Assembly (NCBI GenBank): GCA_023461275.1
Contig: JAEYMI010000093.1
Coordinates: 1-64,000 of the forward strand
Direction: 5' to 3'
Length of the DNA stretch: 64,000 bases
Origin: Actinomycetes bacterium
Lineage (GTDB): Bacteria > Actinomycetota > Actinomycetes > Mycobacteriales > Mycobacteriaceae
A program made the translations under genes and the position numbers. Shown in pieces: positions 34,547-44,995 of this stretch; within the stretch, counting starts at the first letter, position 1; each line of letters opens with the position of its first letter. The notes under the pieces are model-generated. The model searched no databases. It was not told the origin of the DNA and worked only from the letters and a program-made list of their open reading frames with translations.

Positions 34547-35371
34547 ATGTATCCGGCACCCATCTTCGGCCCGCCCAGTGCGACGCTCGGTGTGGGTCGT
34601 GACGACCTCGTCTCGGGTGAAGCGGTTGCGCTGGCGTTGCCGCCGGCGTCGATCTGGCTGCGGATGGTGTCCTGCCTGATCGACGTGGTGGTGGTGCTGG
34701 TGGCGTGGTTTGCACTGAGGTGGATTTCGCTGCGGATGTTCGGCGACGCCGACCAGGCACTTCGACTGGCAATCAACACGGTGATCGTCGTGCTGGTCTT
34801 CGTCGGGATTCCCACCGCATCGGAAACCGTCACTCGCGGAAAGACTCTCGGCCACGCCGCGCTCGGCCTGCGCACCGTACGCGACGACGCCGGGCCGATC
34901 GGTTTCCGTCACGCGATCAGCCGGGCGCTGCTCGCCGTGGTGGAGATCTACGGCTGTTTCGGGGTGCCGGCCTTCCTCGCCGCGATCATCTCCCGGAAGG
35001 GAAAGCGGTTCGGGGACATGCTGGCCGGCACGTATGTGATCCGCGACCGACAAGCACTGAAGGTGCCGGCACCGATTCCGATGCCGCCCGAACTCGCGAT
35101 GTGGGCCCGAGGAACCGATCTCGGCGCGATACCGGACATGCTGGCCATCGCGATCCGCCAATTCATGACCGGCGCAACGAAACTCAAACCGGAGGTGCGG
35201 TCGGAGGCGGCCGGTCGGCTGTTGGCGAGCTGCCTGCCGTTCGTAGCGCCGCGGCCACCCTACGGTGCGCCCGCAGAGATGGTGCTCGCCGCGATCATGG
35301 CCGAACGTCGAGAACGCGACGCACAGCGCCTGATTCGCGACGAGCAGCTACGCCGGCGACTGCTGGGCTGA
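34547..35371 (+). CDS. RDD-family membrane protein
   Basis: A 274-residue protein with an RDD domain. The conserved arginine lies in SIWLRMVSCLIDVVVV. The aspartates appear in IDVVV and in KRFGDMLAGTYVIRDRQAL. Membrane segments are near residues 43-60, 78-97 and 140-155, with a soluble C-terminal region. Rv3695 is the positional orthologue. RDD proteins are proposed ion or small-molecule transporters or membrane scaffolds. Conserved linkage to the MoxR-DUF58-SpoIIM genes suggests a common envelope function. Confidence 0.92.
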   Translation: MYPAPIFGPPSATLGVGRDDLVSGEAVALALPPASIWLRMVSCLIDVVVVLVAWFALRWISLRMFGDADQALRLAINTVIVVLVFVGIPTASETVTRGKTLGHAALGLRTVRDDAGPIGFRHAISRALLAVVEIYGCFGVPAFLAAIISRKGKRFGDMLAGTYVIRDRQALKVPAPIPMPPELAMWARGTDLGAIPDMLAIAIRQFMTGATKLKPEVRSEAAGRLLASCLPFVAPRPPYGAPAEMVLAAIMAERRERDAQRLIRDEQLRRRLLG

Positions 35372-35382
35372 GCCCAGGACGA

Positions 35383-36576
35383 TCACTTCAGGTCGGCGCT
35401 GGACTTTCCGAGCAGACGACGAGCGATGATCAGCTGCTGGATCTGCTGAGTGCCCTCGAAGATGTCGAGGATCTTGGAATCGCGGGCCCACTTCTCCAGC
35501 AGCATGGTTTCCGAATAGCCGGCTGTGGCACCAACTTCCACCGCTTTGTTGGTCACGTCGGCGACGGTACGGCCGGCCTTGGCCTTCGACATCGATGCCT
35601 CGGTGGAGTTGGGCTGCTTGTTGTCGGCCATCCAGGCGGCGCGCACGGTCAGCAGATACGATGCCTCCCAGTCGGATTCGAGCTTGATGAACTCGGCGAC
35701 CGAGGCATGCTGCGACGAGGCGGGCTTGTCGTAGTCGATGGTGTGTCCGGCTTCTTCGAGCATCCGGCGCAACTCTTCGAGCGCGGCGCGGCCGAGGCCG
35801 ATGGCCATCGCGGCCACCAGGGGACGCGTGTTGTCGAAGGTCTGCATGACACCGGCGAACGACTTCTTGGTGTCGACCTCGGGGGAGCCGAGCAGGTTGT
35901 CGGCCGGGACGCGGACGTTCTCGAAACGCAGCACCGCGGTGTCGGAGGCGCGGATGCCGAGCTTGTGCTCGAGGCGGGCGACGGTGAGACCCTCGGTATC
36001 CATCGGGACCACGAAGCTCTTGATCGCGGCGCGACCGGCCGACTTGTCGACGGTCGCCCAGACCACCACGTGGTCGGCGCGCGAGCCCGACGTCACGAAG
36101 ATCTTCTCGCCGTTGATGACGTAGTCGTCACCGTCGAGCACGGCGGTGGTGGAGACCGCCGCTGAGTCCGACCCGAAGCTCGGCTCGGTGATGGCCATCG
36201 ACGCCCACACGTCGGCGAAGCGTTCGAGCTGCTCCTCGTTGGCGACCGCGCTGATCGCGGCGTTACCCAGGCCCTGGTACGGCATGGCGAGCAGCATCGC
36301 GACATCGCCCCAGCTGGCCTCGGTGGCCGCCAGAACGGTGCGCATGTTGCCGCCGTTGATGCTCTCCTCGGCGCTGGGCTTGCTGCCCTTGTCCGACGAG
36401 CCCTCTTCCTTACGCGCGTCGCGGGCCAGTTTGGCCAGGTCGTCGAGTTCGACGGGCCGCTCGTGTTCGGCCTTGTCGTACTTGCGCGAGATCGGACGGA
36501 AGACGTGCTCACCGGCCATGTGGGCGCGCTCGATCGTCGAATCGAACTTCTTCGGGAGCTCCAGGTTGATCGCCAT
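35383..36576 (-). CDS. Acyl-CoA dehydrogenase
   Basis: A 397-residue FAD-dependent acyl-CoA dehydrogenase. The substrate/FAD loop is ITEPSFGSDSAA, followed by VINGEKIFVTSGSRADH and VEVGATAGYSE, and the C-terminal ILDIFEGTQQIQQLIIARRLLG is the family's dimer and FAD-binding tail. The catalytic glutamate in this family lies either near FEGT or in helix G; IFEGT is consistent with the former. The ATG at 36576 starts where homology begins. The chain-length preference is unknown. Confidence 0.93.
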   Translation of the reverse strand: MAINLELPKKFDSTIERAHMAGEHVFRPISRKYDKAEHERPVELDDLAKLARDARKEEGSSDKGSKPSAEESINGGNMRTVLAATEASWGDVAMLLAMPYQGLGNAAISAVANEEQLERFADVWASMAITEPSFGSDSAAVSTTAVLDGDDYVINGEKIFVTSGSRADHVVVWATVDKSAGRAAIKSFVVPMDTEGLTVARLEHKLGIRASDTAVLRFENVRVPADNLLGSPEVDTKKSFAGVMQTFDNTRPLVAAMAIGLGRAALEELRRMLEEAGHTIDYDKPASSQHASVAEFIKLESDWEASYLLTVRAAWMADNKQPNSTEASMSKAKAGRTVADVTNKAVEVGATAGYSETMLLEKWARDSKILDIFEGTQQIQQLIIARRLLGKSSADLK

Positions 36577-36639
36577 GTCGGCGATCTTACTGCTCGGTAA
36601 GTTGTCTGCCAAGTGGAAGTTGCAAACTAGTCTGAACGT

Positions 36640-36972
36640 GTGGCTCACGACGAGGACCTCGCCTACCGAATCCGGGAGTTGCTCGCCGGGGAACCGAACG
36701 TCACCGAGAAGCACATGTTCGGTGGACTCGCGTTTCTGATCAGCGGGAATATGGCCGTGGCGGCCAGCGGCCGGGGCGGGCTGATGATCCGGGTACCGAA
36801 AGAGGAGACCGAACTGTATCTGTCCCGTGCACACGCATCGCCGATGATCATGTCCGGCAGCGAGGTGCGCGGATGGGTCCGGGTCTCCGGCGACGGCATC
36901 GCCACCAAGCGAGATCTACGACGATGGATCGACGTCGGGGTCGGTTACGCACGGACGCTGGATCCGAAGTAG
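36640..36972 (+). CDS. TfoX N-terminal-domain protein
   Basis: A 110-residue single-domain protein matching the TfoX N-terminal family: EKHMFGGLAFLISGNMAVAASG, LMIRVPKEETELYL and the C-terminal KRDLRRWIDVGVGYARTL. TfoX is a competence regulator in Haemophilus, but the many actinobacterial single-domain members have no known role. It begins with GTG at 36640 and is divergent from the acyl-CoA dehydrogenase. It is convergent with leuS across the dispersed palindromic element. Confidence 0.85.
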   Translation: MAHDEDLAYRIRELLAGEPNVTEKHMFGGLAFLISGNMAVAASGRGGLMIRVPKEETELYLSRAHASPMIMSGSEVRGWVRVSGDGIATKRDLRRWIDVGVGYARTLDPK

Positions 36973-37028
36973 CGGGGGAGGCCGCTGCGGCGCGAACTCG
37001 ATCGGCGTGATCTGGTGACCGTGATCTG

Positions 37029-37289
37029 GTGACACAACCTCGGTCGGAGAACGAAATCACGACGACTATCGGTCCGGCGATGCTATGGCACCGAGGCTGG
37101 GTCACGACTCCGACCGCCGCCGGTCGAGTAGGCTCCGGAGCGCCAGCGAAGGAACCGCATCGAGACCCACACCACCGACGAAACCCCTTGGGCGAGATCT
37201 CGATACGGCTCCTCGCTCCGCTCCGTACCTACTCGATCAGCAAGATCTACCGTACCCACTCGATCAGCACAATCACGATCAGCATGACG
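37029..37289. repeat. Dispersed palindromic element, copy B (core 37038-37097), with adjacent second repeat
   Basis: The 60-bp core is the reverse complement of the cores at 9647-9706 and 44665-44724, sharing CGCCGGACCGATAGT exactly with copy A. Downstream, a segment with ATCTCGATACGGCTCCTCGC (37196-37240) is related to CATCGAGAC-containing sequence at 37155-37170 in inverted orientation. It is also related to the segments at about 9580 and 44759. The region fills the 317-bp gap between the convergent TfoX-like and leuS genes. No gene is supported in it. Confidence 0.75.
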
Positions 37290-40160
<2,871 letters not shown>

Positions 40161-40236
40161 CCAACCAGGGTAAACACCGTCTCGACCGTGCCGAAATCGC
40201 CGGTCGGGAACAGCAACGACGACGGGGCGTCGTAGA

Positions 40237-40758
40237 GTGTTCTCCGTGAGTGTCGTGTCTGTGATCGTCGCCGCCGCAGGGTGGGCCCTTGGCCTGCTCT
40301 GGCTGGTCATCGGTGTCGTCGCGGTCCTCGGTCGATTGCCGCGCAACCGTCGGTTCGGCGTGCGGTCGGATGAGACGATGCGTTCCGACGAAGCGTTCAC
40401 GCTGGCCAACCGCGTCGCCGCACCCGGCATGATCGCCGCCGCGGTGATCCTGCTGCTCGGTGGCCTGCTGGCCGTCGGCGTCGACGGCTCGTGGTCAGTC
40501 CTGTTCGCGGTGGCCGGCATCCTCGCCGCGGTGTTCCTGGTCGGGCTGGTCAGTGCGGCGGGTATCCGCGCGGCGGCTGCCGTTCCGGCCGATGACGACG
40601 GCTGCGGGTGCTGCTCGGGCGATGCCGAGCACGCCGATCATTCGGATTCCGCAGACACGCAGGCGTCGGATGCGCAGGCGGCCGCCGATTGCGGGACGAG
40701 TAGCTGCGGCTCCTGCAGCCTGCGCGGTGTGTGCACCAACGAGACCGCTCAGGCCTGA
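40237..40758 (+). CDS. SdpI-like membrane protein with cysteine-rich tail
   Basis: A 173-residue protein with SdpI/YhfL-like sequence: three membrane segments and RNRRFGVRSDETMRSDEAFTLANR, the family motif. The C-terminal 55 residues are acidic and hold seven cysteines in GCGCCSG and CGTSSCGSCSLRGVC. This clustering suggests metal binding or disulfides. SdpI in Bacillus gives immunity to a toxin, but the actinobacterial family at this location (Rv0039c position, next to leuS) has no known role. The start may be GTG at 40237 or 40246. Confidence 0.8.
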   Translation: MFSVSVVSVIVAAAGWALGLLWLVIGVVAVLGRLPRNRRFGVRSDETMRSDEAFTLANRVAAPGMIAAAVILLLGGLLAVGVDGSWSVLFAVAGILAAVFLVGLVSAAGIRAAAAVPADDDGCGCCSGDAEHADHSDSADTQASDAQAAADCGTSSCGSCSLRGVCTNETAQA

Positions 40759-40787
40759 TCGGGCCCGGTCAGTTCCGAAACCCCGGG

Positions 40788-41471
40788 TCAGTTGCGGCTG
40801 ACGTCGATGGGGTGTGTCGCGAGCAGCGGCCGCGGCCACGGCTGACGGCGCAAGACCTGCGACCATAGATCCGCGGTCGGCGGCGCGAGCAGATCCTTGG
40901 CCAGCGCTGAGCCCAACATCCAGCTGTCCTGGTCGAGCTCGTTGTCGAGTTGTCCGATTCCCCATCCGGAGTAGCCGGCGAACACCCGGACACCTTCGAG
41001 GACCTCGGTCAGTTCTTCGGGATTGGCGTCGAGGTCGACGAGTACGACCCGCCCGTCGATCGGGCGCAGCGCGTCGAGTCCGGTGATGTCGGCGCCGGGT
41101 TTGACCACTCCAAGGCAGAGGGCCGCGTCCTGCTTGACCGGGCCGCCGATGAACAGCGCGCGCGGCGACGCCGCGAGGTCGGTCCAGGCGGGCAGCAGGT
41201 TGTGCACGGCGGTCTGGCTCATGCGGTTGATCACCACACCGAGACTGCCGCCGTCGTTGTGCTCGATCATGTAGATCACTGTGCGCGCGAACGTCGGCTC
41301 GGTGAGGTCGGTGGCCGCGATGAGCAGGGTGCCGGCGCGGACACGGGCCCGCGGGCCGCGACTGGGGACGACGGACGGCCCGCCGGTCACGTCGTCGGCG
41401 GCACGGCCGGCCGATCCGGGTCCATCAGGAAAATCCGGAGTCTGGTCCTCTGATTCGTCGCCGCCAGCCAC
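40788..41471 (-). CDS. YqgE/AlgH (DUF179) protein
   Basis: A 227-residue soluble protein of the YqgE/AlgH family: GTLLIAATDLTEPTFARTVIYMIEHNDGG, VVINR, LFIGGPVKQDAALCLGV and the C-terminal FAGYSGWGIGQLDNEL, all hallmarks. The molecular function is unresolved. The proposed GTG start at 41471 gives an N-terminal extension (residues 1-50) that is not conserved. Long open frame further upstream overlaps the divergent MFS gene and is not coding. The order leuS, SdpI-like, YqgE, MFS matches Rv0041-Rv0037c. Confidence 0.9.
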   Translation of the reverse strand: MAGGDESEDQTPDFPDGPGSAGRAADDVTGGPSVVPSRGPRARVRAGTLLIAATDLTEPTFARTVIYMIEHNDGGSLGVVINRMSQTAVHNLLPAWTDLAASPRALFIGGPVKQDAALCLGVVKPGADITGLDALRPIDGRVVLVDLDANPEELTEVLEGVRVFAGYSGWGIGQLDNELDQDSWMLGSALAKDLLAPPTADLWSQVLRRQPWPRPLLATHPIDVSRN

Positions 41472-41534
41472 CCGTCCATCATGGCATGTACCCGCAGCAG
41501 AGGTCGGTGCTCTGGGTCGTCGACTCGGTAGTCT

Positions 41535-42860
41535 GTGTCGGTGGCATCGACCGCCGACCATGGGCACACCGGGCTGCGCGGATTTGTCCGTGCCCTCGGC
41601 CATTCGCCGGGTCTCGGTCGGCTGTTGGCCGTCCGCCTGTCCAGCCAGATCACCGACGGCGTGTTCCAGGCCGCGCTCTTCGGCGCGATCCTGTTCAACC
41701 CCGAACGTCACGCCGACCCACTCGCCGTGGCGGGCGGTCTCGCGGTGCTGCTTTTGCCGTACTCGGTCATCGGTCCGTTCGCCGGCGCGCTGCTCGACCA
41801 CTGGGATCGACGCCTGGTCCTGATGTACGCCAACATCATTCGCGGTCTGTTGATCTGCATCGTGGCGGTCTCGATCGCTACCGGGGCGCCCGACATCGTC
41901 GTGCTGATCGGTGCGCTGGCGGTGACCGGCGCCAGTCGGTTCGTCTCGTCGGGCCTGTCGGCGGCGTTGCCCCATGTGGTCGCCCGCGACATCATCGTCG
42001 GCACCAACGCGCTGTTCACCACCATCGGCGCGGGGATGCTGGCGGTAGGCGCGGGGATCGCGATCGGTTTGCGCGCAATTTTCGGGTCCGACAACACCGG
42101 CTCGGCGCTCACCACCCTGAGTGGCGTGGTGGTCGCGTTCCTCGCCGCAGGCCTGGCCCGACGCTTCTCCCCCGGCCGGCTCGGGCCCGATGAACCCGAC
42201 GAACCGGGCACATCGGCGACGCACGCGGTGGCGGTAGGCCTGTATCACGGCGCACGAGCCGTGGCCGGGGCTCGCCCGGTGGCGGCGGCGCTGGCCGCGA
42301 TCGGCGCGCATCGACTCGTCTTCGGCATGAACACGTTGCTGATCCTGGTACTCAGCCGGCATGCCGGCCTCGGTGACGGGTTGGCCGGTGTCAGTGTGAT
42401 CGGCGGGTTCACCGCGGCCGGCGCGTTTCTCGCCGCGATCGTCACACCGTTCTTGATCAATCGGGTGGGCCGACGAACCACGCTGCTGTTGGCTTTGACC
42501 GTCGGCGCACTCGCCGAGCTCTCGCTGCTCTCGTTCAACGCGGTGGTCTTCTGCGCCGCTGCACTCGTCCTCGGATTGATCGGTCAGATAACCAAGCTGT
42601 GCGGCGACGTCGCGATGCAGGTCGACATCGACGACGGGGTTCGCGGTCAGGTGTTCTCCGTGCAGGACGCGGTGTTCAACATCGCCTACGTGTGCGCGGT
42701 CACCGTGGCGGCCTTCGTGATCGCACCCGACGGGCATTCGGCGGCGCTGCCGGTCATCGGCGTCGTCGTGTACCTCCTCGGTGCTGTGTCGGTTCGGCTG
42801 ATTCATACCGCGGTTCCCACTACGGACGCCCAAACCGTGGTGAGCGTCGATCACACGTGA
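41535..42860 (+). CDS. MFS transporter (Rv0037c-like)
   Basis: A 441-residue major facilitator. It opens with FVRALGHSPGLGRLLAVRLSS, then GVFQAALFGAILFNPERHAD and PYSVIGPFAGALLDHWDRRLVL, the motif A region, and about 12 membrane segments. It matches the position of Rv0037c beside YqgE. The start is GTG at 41535. Its 3' end overlaps by about 41 bp the convergent frameshifted gene. The substrate is unknown. Confidence 0.88.
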   Translation: MSVASTADHGHTGLRGFVRALGHSPGLGRLLAVRLSSQITDGVFQAALFGAILFNPERHADPLAVAGGLAVLLLPYSVIGPFAGALLDHWDRRLVLMYANIIRGLLICIVAVSIATGAPDIVVLIGALAVTGASRFVSSGLSAALPHVVARDIIVGTNALFTTIGAGMLAVGAGIAIGLRAIFGSDNTGSALTTLSGVVVAFLAAGLARRFSPGRLGPDEPDEPGTSATHAVAVGLYHGARAVAGARPVAAALAAIGAHRLVFGMNTLLILVLSRHAGLGDGLAGVSVIGGFTAAGAFLAAIVTPFLINRVGRRTTLLLALTVGALAELSLLSFNAVVFCAAALVLGLIGQITKLCGDVAMQVDIDDGVRGQVFSVQDAVFNIAYVCAVTVAAFVIAPDGHSAALPVIGVVVYLLGAVSVRLIHTAVPTTDAQTVVSVDHT

Positions 42861-43484
42861 CATCGGCCTTGCCGTCGCCATTGGAGTCGATGAGGACGCG
42901 GTCGTAGGTGCCGTCGCCGTTGTCGTCGACGTAGAGGCGGTCGGCCACGGGGATGCCGGCTCGACGGGTGCCGGTGAGTTCGATGTCGGTGGTGCCGTCG
43001 TGATCGATGTCGTAGGTGACGGTGAGCGCCGGATCCTGGTCGCCGGCGGGGCCCGGCTGGGTAGGGGTGGACTGGGGATGGGCCGCCGACGGGCTGCGCG
43101 GGGAATCGGGGAGTCGGCCCGGCCGAGGCGCCGACTTCCGGTCGTGGGGTTCGGGCGTTTCGGGTTCGGTCGTTCTGGGTTCGGTCGTGTCGGGTCCTGT
43201 CCCGTCGGATACCGGGCGGTCTACGTGCACACCCCACACGCCCGAACCGGTGTCACGGAAGTAGTGGTCGAGGTGTCCGTCGTCATCGAGGTCGAGCGCG
43301 GCCACGTCGACGGTGCCATCGCCATCGGTGTCCCACATCGCGTCGTCGCGGTACCCGTCGCCGTCGAAGTCGATCCGACGGCATCGTTGTGTCCGTCGCC
43401 GTCGACATCGACGTCGGGCACCGAGATCCAGCTGGTGGTGTGACCGTCGCCGGTGCCGAACACATACTCCAGTCCCGACTCCAT
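42820..43484 (-). pseudogene. Frameshifted D-x-D-x-D-G repeat (DUF6802-like, calcium-binding) protein
   Basis: From ATG 43484 the protein reads MESGLEYVFGTGDGH, then PDVDVDGDGHNDAV, where the frame breaks at about 43375-43379. One missing base (GTCGG instead of the expected GTCCGG) would restore RIDFDGDGYRDDA and lead into AMWDTDGDGTVDVAALDLDDDGHLDHYF and YVDDNGDGTYDRVLIDSNGDGK. D-x-D-x-D-G repeats are potential calcium-binding loops. A Pro/Thr/Glu-rich linker (TEPRTTEPETPEPHD) lies between the two repeat blocks. The protein is small and has no signal peptide. Either the gene is broken, or the base is a sequencing error or slippage site. Confidence 0.7.
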
Positions 43485-43547
43485 GGTTCTTCGACGCACA
43501 GAGCGGGCTGATCGGTTCCCTCGAGTTCGCCGCGTAGTTTGGGCCGT

Positions 43548-44642
43548 ATGTACGTCAGTCAGCTCGGCGAGCAATGGCATCGTGCCCGGGTCGAGCCCGG
43601 CGTCGTACATCTGGACTCCGCGGCGGCGGGCCGGTCGTCGAATGCGGTGATCGAAGCGATGACCGCACATCTGTGGCGCGAGTCCAAGCGCGGCTCCTAT
43701 GTCGCTGCGGCCGACCGCGCCGAGCAGCTGTCCCGGTATCGGGATGATCTGGCGCAGCTGATCGGTCACCGGCCCGACGAGGTGTCGTTCCATGACAGCG
43801 CACGCAGTGCTCTTCGTGCGCTGCTGAGCAGTTGGGACCTGCCCGCCCCGACGACGGTGTGGGTCGCCACCAACGAGTTCGGTCCCAACCTCCTCGAGTT
43901 CGAGCGGCGTGGCTTCGCGGTGCGTCCACTGCCCGACGCCGATGTGCACGGGCGCGTGGACGTCGACGCGCTGGACGACATGCTGCAATCCGAACAGCCG
44001 ACGTTCATTCACGTCTGCCAGATCGGGTCGATGTCGGGGGTGGTGCAGCCGGTGGGTCCGATCGTCGAGATCGCCCACCGCGCAGGCATTCCCGTCGTGA
44101 TCGACATGGCGCAGTCCGCCGGGCACGTGCCCACCGTGACCGGTGCCGACATCGTCTACGGCACCAGCCGCAAGTGGCTCACCGGTCCGCGTGGCGTGGG
44201 GTTCGCCGCGGTCCGCGTCGACGCCTTGCGGCCGGTCGAGATCGAAAGCTCGGAGACGTTCATCGCGGGGCTGCTGGGATTGGGCATCGCGGTGTCAGAG
44301 ATCGAGAAAATGGGGCAGCATAACGTCTTTCGCGAGTTGGCGGCCGTCGGGCACACAACCCGTGAACGACTCGACGGCGTCGGCGGCTGGGAGGTCGTCG
44401 AACCTGTCGACGAGCCGTCGGCGACAGTGACGCTGGCACCGCCGTCGGACGGGCAGATCCCCGACGTGATTGCCGCCCGCGACAAGCTGTTGGGTCAGGG
44501 TCTACTGGTGACTGCAGCCGAATCCTGGCGTGCGCCACTGTCATCCGGGCGGTCGGTGTTGCGGGTCAGCCCGCACCTCGATGTGCGACACGAGGACCTC
44601 GACCGGCTCGCGGAAGCGCTACGTGCGATGAGATCGGTCTGA
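43548..44642 (+). CDS. EgtE-like class V PLP enzyme
   Basis: A 364-residue class V aminotransferase-fold protein. LHLDSAAAGRSS-type opening (VVHLDSAAAGRSSNAV) and GSYVAAADRAE resemble mycobacterial EgtE, the ergothioneine-forming beta-lyase. The PLP lysine is in YGTSRKWLTGPRGVGF (SRK), and the pyridine aspartate is in VVIDMAQSAGHVP. No egtA, egtB, egtC or egtD gene is adjacent, unlike the usual ergothioneine cluster. The specific role is uncertain, and a cysteine desulfurase-like lyase is the alternative. The ATG at 43548 is used. Confidence 0.75.
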   Translation: MYVSQLGEQWHRARVEPGVVHLDSAAAGRSSNAVIEAMTAHLWRESKRGSYVAAADRAEQLSRYRDDLAQLIGHRPDEVSFHDSARSALRALLSSWDLPAPTTVWVATNEFGPNLLEFERRGFAVRPLPDADVHGRVDVDALDDMLQSEQPTFIHVCQIGSMSGVVQPVGPIVEIAHRAGIPVVIDMAQSAGHVPTVTGADIVYGTSRKWLTGPRGVGFAAVRVDALRPVEIESSETFIAGLLGLGIAVSEIEKMGQHNVFRELAAVGHTTRERLDGVGGWEVVEPVDEPSATVTLAPPSDGQIPDVIAARDKLLGQGLLVTAAESWRAPLSSGRSVLRVSPHLDVRHEDLDRLAEALRAMRSV

Positions 44643-44660
44643 ATAGCGGAATTCGACGAC

Positions 44661-44806
44661 CTAGCCTCGGTGTCAGCGCAGCGCCGGACCGGTTATCTCC
44701 CCCGCGACGCTCTCCCACCGAGGCTATGTCATCGATGAGTTGCGTTGCGCTGCTGATGGTTTCGACACGGTCCCACTCGCTGCGCTCGCAGGACCTACTC
44801 AACCAG
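44661..44806. repeat. Dispersed palindromic element, copy C (core 44665-44724), with second repeat
   Basis: The 60-bp core has CCTCGGT and ACCGAGGC ends and shares a 20-base run, GACGCTCTCCCACCGAGGCT, with copy A. At 44759-44806, TTCGACACGG followed by CTCGCTGCGCTCG and ACCTACTCAACCAG belongs to the second repeat family also seen near copies A and B. It lies in the gap between convergent EgtE-like and glpD genes, next to the second 21-bp array. Confidence 0.75.
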
Positions 44807-44824
44807 CGGAGTAGTCACCACGAG

Positions 44825-44995
44825 GGCGCCGTCGATGGCGGGGAAGGCGCCGCCAACGCGAGGGAGGGCGCCGACGACGAGGGGGAGGGCGCCATCAACG
44901 CGAGCGAGGGCGCCGACGACGAGGGGGAGGGCGCCATCAACGCGAGGGTGGGCGCCGTCGACGACGGTGACGAGGGCGCCGTCAACAGGAGGTGA
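44825..44995 (+). repeat. 21-bp tandem array 2 (8 units)
   Basis: Eight units of the same family as the array at 16953, each starting GGCGCC. The period is 21 bp except for one 3-bp insertion (GAG) before the last unit. Sequence after GGCGCC alternates between GTCGAY, ATCAAC and GACGAC forms, so pairs of units repeat as a 42-bp pattern. The last unit overlaps the glpD stop codon at 44982-44984. It lies between convergent genes, beside dispersed element C. Confidence 0.92.

Noticed and set aside
41472..42881. Long minus-strand frame joined to YqgE
   Set aside because: It lies antisense to the MFS gene and its translation is repetitive Arg/Gly/Asp sequence without homology.
44726..44995. A small protein encoded by the second 21-bp array
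   Set aside because: Its 89-residue frame is almost wholly repeat and lacks a ribosome-binding site or domain.
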